From Candidatus Hydrogenedentota bacterium (GTDB taxonomy: Bacteria > Hydrogenedentota > Hydrogenedentia > Hydrogenedentales > CAITNO01), in assembly GCA_903893795.1 (NCBI GenBank), contig CAITNO010000099.1, positions 1 to 64,000 on the forward strand: a DNA stretch of 64,000 nt, written 5' to 3'. The notes beneath the pieces were generated by a model. The model worked only from the letters and a program-made list of their open reading frames with translations, was not told where the DNA came from and searched no databases. A program made the position numbers and the translations under genes. Of the stretch, positions 35,216 to 44,372 are shown piece by piece; the first letter of the stretch is position 1; every line of letters begins with the position of its first letter.

Positions 35216-36667
35216 CTAACCCGCGTTCTTGGGCTTTCGGCGCGGGCGCACCTTTTGGCTGCCGTCCTGGCGCTGTTGTCCCTGCGCGCCGCGTTTCCAG
35301 CGGGGGGGCACCAGCGTCGCATTCCAGGCGTCATAGGCGGTCTGGAGTTCTTTCAGTTTTTCCGGGTTCTGCACGGCGAGGTCGTTGCCCTCGGCAATGT
35401 CTTCCGCCAGGTTGTACAACTGCGAGTCGCCCTTGGCCATCTTCAGCATTTTCCAGTCACCCATGCGAATCGCGGACTGTTCGCCGAAGCGCCAGAAAAG
35501 ACGACCATGCGGGGGGGCGTTCTTCTTGCCGTTGAGGTGGGGGAGCAGGTCAACACCATCCAGCGGTTTGTCCTGCGGCGCTGGTGCGCCGACTGCGGCC
35601 AGAATCGTGGGGTGGATGTCGAGGGAGATGACCGGCGTGTCAACAACCTTCCCCTCGGGGAGCCGGCCTTTCCATTGCATGAGGAAGGGTATGCGTATGC
35701 CGCCTTCGAGGACCTGCGCTTTGAAGCCGCGGAGCGGGGCATTGCCGGAGGTGGTTTGGCTGGTGGGGCCGCCGTTGTCGCTGATGAAGAATATCAGCGT
35801 GTCCTTTTCCAGGCCCAGAGCACGCACTTTGCCCAGCACCTGGCCGACGCCGTCGTCCAGGGCGGAGAGCATGGCGGCAAAGGTTCTGCGTTTCTTGTCC
35901 GTGATGCCCTCGAAACGGGAAAGATACTTCTGTAGGGATTCGAGCGGCGCATGGACGGCATTGTAGGGAAGGTAGAGGAAGAAGGGGTCCTTCTTGTGTC
36001 GGTCGATGAAGGAGACTGCCTCACGGGTGAACGCATCGGTGGTGTAGTCCATGTCGGCGACCGGTTCGGTACCGCGCATGATGGCGTTCTGCGGTCCGCC
36101 CGCGGCTCTCAGGTAGGGGTGCGCCCCTGCGAGGAAGCCGTAGAATTCGTCGAAGCCCCGTTTTGTGGGTTGCAGTTCGGGGCGGAAGCCCAAATGCCAT
36201 TTGCCGAACATGCCTGTTGCGTAGCCCAGGCTTTTGAGCCGTTCGGGAATGGTGGTCTCGGACAGGGGCAGGCCGAATTCTGGGTTTGCTTCGTCGGCGG
36301 GGCCGGGATTGAGTTCATGTCCAAAACGCTGCTGGTAGCGGCCGGTCATAAGCCCGGCCCGGGTGGGACTGCAAATGGGGCAGGAGACGTAGCCGTTGGT
36401 GAAACGCACGCCGTTGTGCGCAATCGAGTCGATATTCGGCGTGGGAATGTCCTTGCTTCCCTGAATGCCCAGTTCGCCGTAACCCATGTCATCGGCCACG
36501 ATGAGGATGACGTTGGGCTTGTCGCTGTGCATGCCGCCTTTGCCGCCCGGCGTGGTTTCACACCCGCCCAGCAACGTGGCGGCGCCCACGATTCCCAACG
36601 CTTCGAGGAAATCCCGGCGTCCCAGCGTCGTTCTGGATTTCTGGCCCTGGCCTGACATGCTGTTCAT
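35216..36667 (-). CDS. Exported sulfatase (formylglycine type)
   Basis: It hydrolyses sulfate esters, likely on polysaccharides. The 483-aa protein has a twin-arginine motif (LGRRDFLEALG) and a lipobox (LLGGC, Cys36), so it is probably a Tat-exported lipoprotein. The metal site is VADDMGYGELG and the modified cysteine lies in CSPTRAGLMTGR (Cys99), matching the C-x-P-x-R maturation signal. KWHLG and the late GDWKML are further family marks. The C-terminal tail is basic. A maturing enzyme (anSME/FGE) is not in this window. It stands alone and divergent from the membrane phosphatase gene. Confidence 0.92.
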   Translation of the reverse strand: MNSMSGQGQKSRTTLGRRDFLEALGIVGAATLLGGCETTPGGKGGMHSDKPNVILIVADDMGYGELGIQGSKDIPTPNIDSIAHNGVRFTNGYVSCPICSPTRAGLMTGRYQQRFGHELNPGPADEANPEFGLPLSETTIPERLKSLGYATGMFGKWHLGFRPELQPTKRGFDEFYGFLAGAHPYLRAAGGPQNAIMRGTEPVADMDYTTDAFTREAVSFIDRHKKDPFFLYLPYNAVHAPLESLQKYLSRFEGITDKKRRTFAAMLSALDDGVGQVLGKVRALGLEKDTLIFFISDNGGPTSQTTSGNAPLRGFKAQVLEGGIRIPFLMQWKGRLPEGKVVDTPVISLDIHPTILAAVGAPAPQDKPLDGVDLLPHLNGKKNAPPHGRLFWRFGEQSAIRMGDWKMLKMAKGDSQLYNLAEDIAEGNDLAVQNPEKLKELQTAYDAWNATLVPPRWKRGAQGQQRQDGSQKVRPRRKPKNAG

Positions 36668-36882
36668 GGGGATTGTCCTTCTTGATTGAGGGGCTCATGC
36701 TGGCGCACACATTCTAGCCACAGTATCTAACACCAATCCGTCTGGACGGTTCCACATTGGTTCTGAGCCGCCGCAGTGTCAGTTAGCTCTGTCCGACATG
36801 CTTTCAACTCGCAATAGAAGGGTGCGGCATGTAGAATGCGATTCGTTCAGGAAAGGGAAAGCAATGACAACGGGAAAGCCGC

Positions 36883-38712
36883 ATGATTAGGAGTGTGATT
36901 GTCAGAGGCGCAGCGAATCTTGCCTTGGCTGGAGCGCTGTTTCTCTTTTTCTGGACGCGTCCCTACACAGATCTGCTGCCGTTTCTTCTTCCCCATCGTT
37001 GTCTTCCAGGATTGCCGGGCCCCGTGCCGCCCCTGCTGCTGCTCTGTGGCGCGGTCTTTTGGTTGGGGACCAGAACCGGGGGCGGGGGTTGGCTTTTTTC
37101 GGCAAGAGTGTCGGCGGTCGTACCCGTTGTGCTGGTGTTGTCAGTTCCTCTTGTTCCTGAGGTGATGTTTGACAAGTACTGGATACTGTCTGCTGGCGTC
37201 CTGTTCCTGTTCTCTCCCGTCCTGATGTCGGCGGCGTTTCCCGTGGTTTGGAGGGGGAGTAAGAGTCGGAAGGCCGGATTCATCCTTCTTTCCTGGATGT
37301 CCTCCATCTCGTTTGTTCTGTTTGTGTTCCTGTTGCTGCTGCGCGGCAATACGGTCCCGCTCAGTGCCTTCTTTGCGCTTGCCGTTTGTTCCTTCCTTCT
37401 TGCCCATTCCCTGTCGGGGGGACACTGTGGACTCGGGCCGAAGCTCCTCGTGGTGGTGAGTTGCACTGCATTGCTCCTTGCCCTTGCATTGTCCCTTGTG
37501 AACGGCGGCGCGAAGAGGGAAGTTTTTGAAGCTGGGCAGGTCCGGGATGCCACGGGCATTGTTGTCGGTCCCTATCTGCAGAACATGCAGAAGACTTCTG
37601 TCACCGTTATGTGGGAGACAAAGGTTCCTTTGACGGGCAGGGTTGTCGTGAGCGAAGGACGGGAGGTTCTGTCGGTGTTTGAAAAGGCGCCGGGACTCGC
37701 GCGGGGTGCCGGCCTTTTCAAGAGTTTTGAAAGTCCCGGAGCAACCTTGCATGAAGTGCTCGTCGACGGGTTGATGGAAAAGACCCGTTATTACTACCGT
37801 GTCCTGTCCAACGGGGTGGCCGGGGAGATTGGCTCCTTTCAAACGTCCTATGAGGGCTCTGAGCCGTTTGATTTCGCGGTCTATGGAGACTCGCAGGAGA
37901 TGTTCGGGTGGGCGGAGTATCTGGTAAGGAACAGGCATAGGGAAGTGTGCGCAAGCATACTCTCCCACAGTCCGCAGACAGGCTTCGTGGTCCATGTCGG
38001 CGATATGACCTTCCTGGGCAATGAGCGTGAGCGGTGGGGAAGGGAGTTCTTCGGTCCTGCCCGGAAGATGATGCTCAATATGGTGGTGTGGCCCGTGATA
38101 GGCAATCATGAAAAGAATGCAGCCTCGTACTTCGACTATTTCTCGGTGCCCAACGAGGATGAACATTACTACAGTTTCGATTATGGGAACAGCCGCTTTA
38201 TCGTCCTTGCCGTCGAGGGCTATGCCGTGGGCCACGAATATGGCCCACCCACCCGCACCCCGATGGACCCCGGTTCGCCGCAGTATGAATGGCTGAAGAA
38301 GACCCTGGAAAGCAGTCAGGACAAAACATGGCGCTTTGTCTTCTTTCACCAATCCCCCTTTTCTTCCGGTCTGGAGGGAGGTTACACCCCTGCGCGTACT
38401 ATTCTTTCACCCCTGTTCGAGCAGTACGGAGTGACCGTGGTGTTCAGCGGGCATGATCACACCCATGAAGTGTCGGTGAAGGACAAGGTCGTGTATGTGG
38501 TTACGGGGGGCGGAGGCGGTCCGGTGAGCCCGCTGCAGCCGGATATTCGCAGTAATCCATATTCGCGATACTTCAGAGGGGACTGGCACCATTGCAGGGT
38601 GCATGTGGCGGCAGACCAAGTGGAGGTGCAGGCGGTTGATTTGAAAGGGCGCGTTTTTCACTCAGTTAAGATTAACAAGGGCAGAGGCTTGGGCATACTC
38701 CTTAAGGAATAG
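36883..38712 (+). CDS. Membrane-anchored purple-acid-phosphatase-like metallophosphoesterase
   Basis: The 609-aa protein has about six N-terminal membrane helices (about 10-205). A purple-acid-phosphatase N-domain follows (VVGPYLQNMQKTSVTVMWET, about 225-330). Then comes the two-metal phosphatase domain: VYGDSQE, VGDMTFLG, IGNHEKN, FFHQSPF and FSGHDHTHE. The catalytic part should face outside. The combination of a multi-helix membrane domain with this phosphatase domain is unusual compared with soluble exported forms. ATG 36883 has GGAAAG upstream. Confidence 0.85.
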   Translation: MIRSVIVRGAANLALAGALFLFFWTRPYTDLLPFLLPHRCLPGLPGPVPPLLLLCGAVFWLGTRTGGGGWLFSARVSAVVPVVLVLSVPLVPEVMFDKYWILSAGVLFLFSPVLMSAAFPVVWRGSKSRKAGFILLSWMSSISFVLFVFLLLLRGNTVPLSAFFALAVCSFLLAHSLSGGHCGLGPKLLVVVSCTALLLALALSLVNGGAKREVFEAGQVRDATGIVVGPYLQNMQKTSVTVMWETKVPLTGRVVVSEGREVLSVFEKAPGLARGAGLFKSFESPGATLHEVLVDGLMEKTRYYYRVLSNGVAGEIGSFQTSYEGSEPFDFAVYGDSQEMFGWAEYLVRNRHREVCASILSHSPQTGFVVHVGDMTFLGNERERWGREFFGPARKMMLNMVVWPVIGNHEKNAASYFDYFSVPNEDEHYYSFDYGNSRFIVLAVEGYAVGHEYGPPTRTPMDPGSPQYEWLKKTLESSQDKTWRFVFFHQSPFSSGLEGGYTPARTILSPLFEQYGVTVVFSGHDHTHEVSVKDKVVYVVTGGGGGPVSPLQPDIRSNPYSRYFRGDWHHCRVHVAADQVEVQAVDLKGRVFHSVKINKGRGLGILLKE

Positions 38713-38754
38713 AGTTCCAGGGGAACGCTCTGCTAGGCAGGCAGAATCGTGTGC

Positions 38755-39687
38755 TTAGGGGGTTGGGGTGACCTCGAAGACGTGGATGGATGACTTCTCG
38801 TCTTCGGGAATGAAGAAGAAGCGAAGGCCGGAGTCACACGGCTCAACGTAGAAGGGGTTTTGGGTCCAGGCGGGCAGGAGTGCCGGGCGGAGGGGCACAG
38901 GCACCTGCTGGTGGGCGCACATGTCCTCCACGCTGAGCAGGTCGATTCCTCCCAGTTTCATGGTGGGCAGTTTTCCACCGTCAACCCCATAGGATTGCAG
39001 CCCACTGCACAATAGATAGGGTGTTCCCGGAATCCTTTGCACGTCCTGATAGTCGAAGTAATGGCTGCCGTTCGGGAAGACTTCGGGATGCTCGGGGTCG
39101 GCAACAGTCCATTCTCCATTCTTTTCCTCGGTTTTCCAGCGGTAGAAACGTCGGGAACCCCAGTTGGCCGCGACCAGAAGCTTCTTGTCCGGGAAATGGG
39201 AGATGGCACCGAGGTGGTCTTTGAAGCGGAAGACTTCCCGGGCTTTCAGCGTTTCCGGGTCAACGGTGTAGACGATGGCCGAACTGTCCGGATGGTAGGC
39301 CGCCACGGGCACCCAGATAAGCTTGCCGTCGTAGTCGATGCCGCCGGGATGGAACAGGACCCCGTCTCCCAGCGTCATTTCCCGGAGAAGTGTGCCTTTT
39401 CGGTCCAGCTCAAAGAGATGGCCAATGCCCTTGTCCGCTTTCCGGTCCACCACCTCCACGGAGGACAGGTAGAATTTGGCGCCGATGGCGGTCATGCCTT
39501 GGGGGTGAAAGCTGCGAAAGGAGAGCGGTTGGGTCTCGGTCTCACGCCAGTTTGAGTCTTTTGTGAGCAGGCCGAAACGGGCAAGCAGGGGAGTGTCATC
39601 ACTTTTTGCAGGGCCGATGTTGTCGCTGGCAGAGGCAAAAGTGGCCGCCAGACAGAGAGCAACGGCAGAGCTGAACAGGCCGTACAT
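38755..39687 (-). CDS. Exported beta-propeller-like protein (DUF6454-like)
   Basis: The 310-aa protein has a signal peptide (MYGLFSSAVALCLAATFASA). Repeated patterns such as SFHPQGMTAIGAKFYLSSVEV, GDGVLFHPGGIDYDGKLIWVPVA and ISHFPDKKLLVAANWGSRRFYRW suggest a beta-propeller of the SMP-30/NHL outline, and the SFHPQGMT opening recalls the DUF6454 family. Function unknown; the family is often annotated only as exported. It converges with the membrane phosphatase gene. Confidence 0.7.
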   Translation of the reverse strand: MYGLFSSAVALCLAATFASASDNIGPAKSDDTPLLARFGLLTKDSNWRETETQPLSFRSFHPQGMTAIGAKFYLSSVEVVDRKADKGIGHLFELDRKGTLLREMTLGDGVLFHPGGIDYDGKLIWVPVAAYHPDSSAIVYTVDPETLKAREVFRFKDHLGAISHFPDKKLLVAANWGSRRFYRWKTEEKNGEWTVADPEHPEVFPNGSHYFDYQDVQRIPGTPYLLCSGLQSYGVDGGKLPTMKLGGIDLLSVEDMCAHQQVPVPLRPALLPAWTQNPFYVEPCDSGLRFFFIPEDEKSSIHVFEVTPTP

Positions 39688-40133
39688 TATGGTCTAATCT
39701 CCTTTTTATGAGGGAAGGACAGAGGTCGCGTTCGCGACGCTTTTGCCGTGTTAAGCGTGATGCCGTTTTCCGGTCAGCGGGGTCGGTCCGTCTTGTGCCA
39801 GCGGACCGAAGCGCATGCACCAAGAAAATCCTAGTTGTATTGCCCTGATTGGGTCAAATACTGGCCGCCGGGCAGCATATAGACTAGGCATGCCGGACTG
39901 TCCTGCAAGCCGGGCCTGGCTCTTGAGCCGGTGTTTTAGTTGCTTTGGCGGCGGTAGAATTCTACAATTGCTGGCTTAATGAAGTGTTTTCTTCTTAACT
40001 TTGTTGGAAACCTGTTAATCATCCCCGAAAGGTGTGTAATGTTTTCTGGAATTGCCGGTATTGTGAGCGAGGCTGGAACCGAAAGGTGCCCGGCCAAGGT
40101 GCAAACCGGTCGTCGCGCACTGCGGAGGATCGC
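39688..40133. other. Intergenic region upstream of an ECF sigma gene
   Basis: The 446-bp gap lies between divergent genes. It contains the perfect hairpin GTCGCG-TT-CGCGAC (39725-39738) and a longer one, TCGGTCCG with CGGACCGA (39783-39790 and 39802-39809). An AT-rich stretch at about 39955-40020 probably holds the sigma-gene promoter, but I cannot pick a convincing -35/-10 pair. No gene is recognised. Confidence 0.5.
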
Positions 40134-40724
40134 ATGACCACGATAGCCGGTCAGACCGATGAACAGTTGATGGGTCTGCTCTGTGAGGGGCGTGAAGAGG
40201 CATTGGCCGAGCTGGTGCGGCGTTACCAGAACGACCTGTTCCGATTCTGCCTGCATTATCTTCGGAACACGGAAACTGCTCTTGAAAAGGCGCAGGAGAC
40301 GTACCTGCGGATTTATGCAGCCCGGGCGCGTTTTGACGTGGGCCGGGCCTTCAAGCCCTGGATGCTGTGCATCGCTCGGAACTTGTGCCTGAACGAATTG
40401 AAGCGCAAGAAGATGGTCCAGATGGAATCGCTGGAGACCTACGCGAGCAGTTCACGTGAATTGAGCGGTGAACTGGCGCAGTTTGCCTCTGACGGACCTT
40501 CGGAATGGCTTTTGGCGGATGAGCGGCGACAAGCCGTCATGGACATGCTTGGTCAACTGGGCGACGATGCCCGTGAAATTATTGTGATGCGATATTTTGA
40601 GCAGATGTCCGCGAGGGACATCGCCGAGATTGTTGAAACGACAGAAGGCGCGGTGCGCACAAGGTTGCACCGTGCGCTGAACCAGCTTCGCGAACTTTGC
40701 GAAGTAAGAAAAGAAGAGTTTTGA
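40134..40724 (+). CDS. ECF-type RNA polymerase sigma factor
   Basis: The 196-aa protein has region 2 (ALAELVRRYQNDLFRFCLHYL, then RAFKPWMLCIARNLCLNELKR) and region 4 (LGDDAREIIVMRYFEQMSARDIAEIVETTEGAVRTRLHRAL). ATG 40134 has GGAGG and gives a standard N-terminus; the frame extends upstream without support. Its TGA overlaps the TTG start of the next gene by 4 bp, so the two are translationally coupled. It is a different branch from the factor at 5838 and has a different kind of partner. Confidence 0.92.
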   Translation: MTTIAGQTDEQLMGLLCEGREEALAELVRRYQNDLFRFCLHYLRNTETALEKAQETYLRIYAARARFDVGRAFKPWMLCIARNLCLNELKRKKMVQMESLETYASSSRELSGELAQFASDGPSEWLLADERRQAVMDMLGQLGDDAREIIVMRYFEQMSARDIAEIVETTEGAVRTRLHRALNQLRELCEVRKEEF

Positions 40725-42595
40725 GCGCATATCGGGGCGATATAGACGCCAGGGATTTAGTGGCGTATCTGGACGGCGAAGCGGACTCCGCAACAGCCGA
40801 ACGGTTGCGCACCACGCTTGGCGGGGCCGCAGCGCTTGACGCGGAAGCGGAAAGCCTGCGCCGGATGGAAGTGCTGTTGCGGGACACAGGCGAGGCGCAG
40901 CGCGCCGCGGTGCCCCCAGTGGACCTTGTCGCCGGGGTGATGGGTTTGCTGCTGGCCGGCGCGGTCCCGGTGGATGACCTCGAAGATGGAATAGTTCCCG
41001 AGAGTCTTGACCCCAGGTTCGAATCGGCACTGCTCGACACGGGGTGCGTTCTGGCGGAAGCCCTTCCCGGGGTGAATCTTCTGGACGGGGTGTTGCGCGG
41101 TCTGGCACACATGAAAGCACACGAAACCGAGACAGGGACTCCGGCGACGGAAGAGGATGCCGGGTTGGCGATGCTTGCGACACGGCTGGAAACGGTCGGC
41201 GCCGAGATTCGAAAGAACACGCCCGAGGTTGACATTGTTGAGCCTGTCATGGAAGAGGTGGTGCGGACCCGAGAGGCCCTGACACCCAATGTGATTCCCT
41301 TCCGCAGCCGTCCCCAGGTGTTGCAGCCGGAACAGCACATGCCCAATCTCCGGGTGTGGGCGTTTCGGGCGGCGGCGGTGCTGGTGCTGAGCGTGGCCGG
41401 GGTGGGCGGCTGGATTATCTTCCGCACCGACGACGGCACGACCAACATTGCCCGCAACGACCAAAGCGGCATGAAGCGCAACCCTGTCACGAGCAGGCAC
41501 AAAGAGCAGCTTGCCTGGCTGAAACCGGGCGCACGGGCACACCTGCCCCAGAATGACGCCCGGGTAAAAGGTTATGAAACGCTGGCGCGTCCGGCCGCCC
41601 CGATTCCCATTACGATAGACATGAAGAGCGATTTGGCCTCGCTGACGCTGGACAAGGTCATTGGGGCCAAGCGGGACGCGCTCGGCCAAAAGACGGGTGC
41701 TGCGGAAAAGCTGGCCGGATGGGGCAACCTCACGGCGGAAGAGGCGCGGCGCTTGCTGGAAGAGGGCGGATTGTCGGCCGCGGCCATGCTGGGCGCCATT
41801 CAGGCGCTGCCCGCGGAGGAGGCGGCCAACTATCTTCGGGCCGCCGTCGAGAAGTCCCCGGATGACGCATACCTTCGGTATTTGCTCGCGCGCAACCTGA
41901 TGACGAATCCGGCCACGCGAGACGAGGCAGGAGCACAAATTGCGGCGATGAAGGACTTGGGCGGAAACAACGCGCTTCCCTATTACATGGATGCGAGCGC
42001 GAAGCTCGCAGGGGGCGACATCAACGGCGCACTGCTGGCCATGAATCTTGGGGCGGGGCTGGAGACGGCGAGTCCCTACGGCCTGGAAACAGCCCGGAAC
42101 CGAAGCGCGGCCCTGGAAGCGGGCGGAATGGCCCCCAATGTGGCAAGTTTTGTGGCCGCAGGCAATGCGGGCCAGGGCGAATACAACGACATGATGGGGC
42201 TGGGCCAGGAACTGATGGCCTACGGACAACAGTATGAGGCCGTCAAGGATTATGAGACGGCCCACAGCATTTACAGTGCGGTGCAGACCTTGGGGAGCCA
42301 GGTACAGGAGGGCGCAAAGCTGACCAATGAACGCTTGGCCGGCTTGGACCTGCAAATGACGGCCCTCGATGCGGTGGCGAGGCTGGCCGATGTGTTCAAG
42401 ACGCCGGACGGTCTGCAGTTCATAGAAAGCAGCTACAGCGCACTTGCCGGAACGCTGTCTTCCTTCGCAGACTATTTGGGGGGCGTGGGCAACCTGTTTG
42501 GAAGTGTCACGCCCAGCGCGGCGGGCAGTTTGGGGCAGCAGGTACTGACCCAGGGGGACCTGAATCTTCCCGTCGCGACGACGAGAAGCAACTAG
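40721..42595 (+). CDS. Large anti-sigma-like membrane protein with a periplasmic repeat domain
   Basis: The 624-aa protein begins with a short anti-sigma-type domain (ARDLVAYLDGEADSATAERLRTTL). A longer cytoplasmic stretch leads to one membrane helix (about 215-233), then about 390 outer residues with TPR-like helical pairs (NYLRAAVEKSPDDAYLRYLLARNLMT). TTG 40721 overlaps the sigma gene stop as TTGA and follows AAGAAGAG. No zinc motif is seen. It probably holds the preceding ECF sigma factor and reacts to a signal outside. It is much larger than a standard anti-sigma factor. Confidence 0.75.
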   Translation: MSAYRGDIDARDLVAYLDGEADSATAERLRTTLGGAAALDAEAESLRRMEVLLRDTGEAQRAAVPPVDLVAGVMGLLLAGAVPVDDLEDGIVPESLDPRFESALLDTGCVLAEALPGVNLLDGVLRGLAHMKAHETETGTPATEEDAGLAMLATRLETVGAEIRKNTPEVDIVEPVMEEVVRTREALTPNVIPFRSRPQVLQPEQHMPNLRVWAFRAAAVLVLSVAGVGGWIIFRTDDGTTNIARNDQSGMKRNPVTSRHKEQLAWLKPGARAHLPQNDARVKGYETLARPAAPIPITIDMKSDLASLTLDKVIGAKRDALGQKTGAAEKLAGWGNLTAEEARRLLEEGGLSAAAMLGAIQALPAEEAANYLRAAVEKSPDDAYLRYLLARNLMTNPATRDEAGAQIAAMKDLGGNNALPYYMDASAKLAGGDINGALLAMNLGAGLETASPYGLETARNRSAALEAGGMAPNVASFVAAGNAGQGEYNDMMGLGQELMAYGQQYEAVKDYETAHSIYSAVQTLGSQVQEGAKLTNERLAGLDLQMTALDAVARLADVFKTPDGLQFIESSYSALAGTLSSFADYLGGVGNLFGSVTPSAAGSLGQQVLTQGDLNLPVATTRSN

Positions 42596-42668
42596 GAATT
42601 GGGAATTAGGATTTGAAGAGGAGGCACAGGCAGCCTTCCCTGCCAATCAATAGCTGAAAATGAAGAAC

Positions 42669-42706
42669 GGGGCGGAACCTGCCTTGCGCGGGTTCCGCCC
42701 CGGTTT
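42669..42706. terminator. Bidirectional intrinsic terminator
   Basis: A 14-bp stem (42669-42682 with 42688-42701, one G-T and one mismatch) closes a TTGCG-type loop and is followed by GGTTT. It separates the anti-sigma gene from converging gltA. Confidence 0.75.
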
Positions 42707-42734
42707 ATTCTTGGGGGAATTGCTGGCGGTTGGC

Positions 42735-44015
42735 CTACATCAGGGTTCCATCGGGTTCGAAGTGCCTAAGTGTCGGGCCCATGTAAATCTGACGGGGGCG
42801 CTGAATGCGGAGGTCCGGATCCTGGCGCATTTCGAGCCAATGGGCAATCCATCCGGGCATGCGGCCGATGGCAAAGAGCACGGTAAACATTTCCGTCGGT
42901 ATGCCCAGCGCCCGGTAGAGGATGCCGCTGTAGAAGTCGATATTCGGGTAGAGTTTCCGCTGAATGAAGAATTCATCCTTGAGCGCCACCTCTTCCAGGT
43001 TCTTGGCGATGTCAAGAAGCGGGTCGTGGATGCCCATCTCTTCGAGAACGCGGTCGACAATATCCTTGAGCAGCGTTGCCCGGGGGTCAAAGTTCTTGTA
43101 AACACGGTGGCCGAAGCCCATCAGGCGGAAGTTGCTGTTCTTGTCCTTGGCCATGTTCACGTACTTCATATAGTCGCCGTTGTCCTGATGGATCTGCGTA
43201 AGCATGTCCAGCACCGCCTCGTTGGCGCCGCCGTGCAGCTTGCCCCAGAGGGCGTTGATGCCGGCGGAGATGGAGGCGTATATGTTGGCCATGGAACTGC
43301 ACACCATGCGGACGGTGGAGGTGCTGCAGTTCTGCTCGTGATCCATGTGCAGAATGAGCAGCGTGTCCAGGGCGTCCTCCATGACCTTGGGCACCACGTA
43401 CTCTTCGGCCGGCGAGGCGAACATCATGCGCAGGAAGTTGGCGGAGTAGCTGTGGTCCGTGCGGGGGTAGATGTAGGGCAGGCCGACCGACTTGCGGTAG
43501 GAGAAGGCCGCAATCGTCTTCACCTGTCCGACCAAACGCTGAATATTGATGTTCACATGGTCCTCATCCTCCGAGTCGTGGGGGTAGAAGGAGGACATGG
43601 AGGACACCATGGAACCCAGGATGTTCATCGGGTGGGCTTTGGACGGGTAATGGTCCAGGAAATTCACCTGGCTGGAATGGATGAAGCTGTTCTGCGTGAG
43701 GGCCTTGCTCCAGTCGGTAAACTCTTTTTCCGTCGGCAGTTTCCCAAAGAGCATGAGGTAGGCGGCGGCGGAGAAGCGCAGCTTGCCGGCAAGTTCCTCG
43801 ATCGGGTAGCCGCGGTAGCGCAGAATCCCCTGCTCACCGTCAATGAAGGTGATGGAACTCTTGCAGGCGCCTGTGTTGCCGTAGCCCGGATCATAGGTGA
43901 TGGCGCCCGTGGTGTCGCGAAGCTTCTTGATGTCAATGGCCGGTTCATTCTCCGTGCCTATGAAGGTCGGCAGTTCGTATTCTTTTCCATCAAAGACCAA
44001 CTTGGCATTATCCAT
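42735..44015 (-). CDS. gltA: Citrate synthase
   Basis: It condenses acetyl-CoA and oxaloacetate to citrate, the entry step of the TCA cycle. The 426-aa protein has the three catalytic residues in context: His261 (KLHGGANE), His303 (GFGHRVYK) and Asp360 (YPNIDFYSG), close to E. coli His264, His305 and Asp362. This size and pattern fit the hexameric NADH-sensitive type II group. It is monocistronic, ending at a bidirectional terminator. Confidence 0.97.
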   Translation of the reverse strand: MDNAKLVFDGKEYELPTFIGTENEPAIDIKKLRDTTGAITYDPGYGNTGACKSSITFIDGEQGILRYRGYPIEELAGKLRFSAAAYLMLFGKLPTEKEFTDWSKALTQNSFIHSSQVNFLDHYPSKAHPMNILGSMVSSMSSFYPHDSEDEDHVNINIQRLVGQVKTIAAFSYRKSVGLPYIYPRTDHSYSANFLRMMFASPAEEYVVPKVMEDALDTLLILHMDHEQNCSTSTVRMVCSSMANIYASISAGINALWGKLHGGANEAVLDMLTQIHQDNGDYMKYVNMAKDKNSNFRLMGFGHRVYKNFDPRATLLKDIVDRVLEEMGIHDPLLDIAKNLEEVALKDEFFIQRKLYPNIDFYSGILYRALGIPTEMFTVLFAIGRMPGWIAHWLEMRQDPDLRIQRPRQIYMGPTLRHFEPDGTLM

Positions 44016-44372
44016 CTGTTCTCTCCTTGTTCGCTTGTATCAGCCCTTTGCGGCGCCAGCCATCGCCGACCACCACATTAACCCGTAGTCCAACCCACTC
44101 TCTGGCATTGAAACGAATGCGAGAGCGGATTATAGTTCATGTTTTCACCAGCGGACAATAGTAAAAACTACGGAAAAGTACGTAATTCTCCTAAGCGGCG
44201 AATTGCGGCAACCTTTACCGTTATCCCCGTCTGCCTTCTGGGCATAACGATGATGAAACATGGTGTTTCGTAGTCTGGTCAGTAGCTGACGTCGGTAACA
44301 ACAGCCCTTCCGAATCCATTTCGGACGGGAACGACTGTCGGGCCCACCCTTGAATTGGAAAAGAGTTACAAA
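44016..44372. other. Divergent intergenic region, no gene recognised
   Basis: The 357-bp gap separates gltA from the ceramidase-like gene and must hold both promoters. A stretch at about 44160-44330 has several short complementary segments (for example TACG near 44172 with CGTA near 44180) and could be a structured leader, but it matches no riboswitch I can name. No credible small gene is seen. Confidence 0.4.

Noticed and set aside
39955-40060. ECF-type promoter (GGAAAC...) before the second sigma gene
   Set aside because: A GGAAAC is present but no convincing partner box at the right spacing could be picked.
40757-42646. Open frame of about 629 codons on the minus strand
   Set aside because: Antisense of the anti-sigma/TPR gene; composition is rich in Arg, His, Gly and Ala with no domain, while the other strand has a membrane helix and coupling with the sigma gene.
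44150-44350. Possible riboswitch in the gltA/ceramidase-like gap
   Set aside because: I compared it from memory with c-di-GMP, SAM, SAH and cobalamin patterns and found no matching core. Kept only as an intergenic note.
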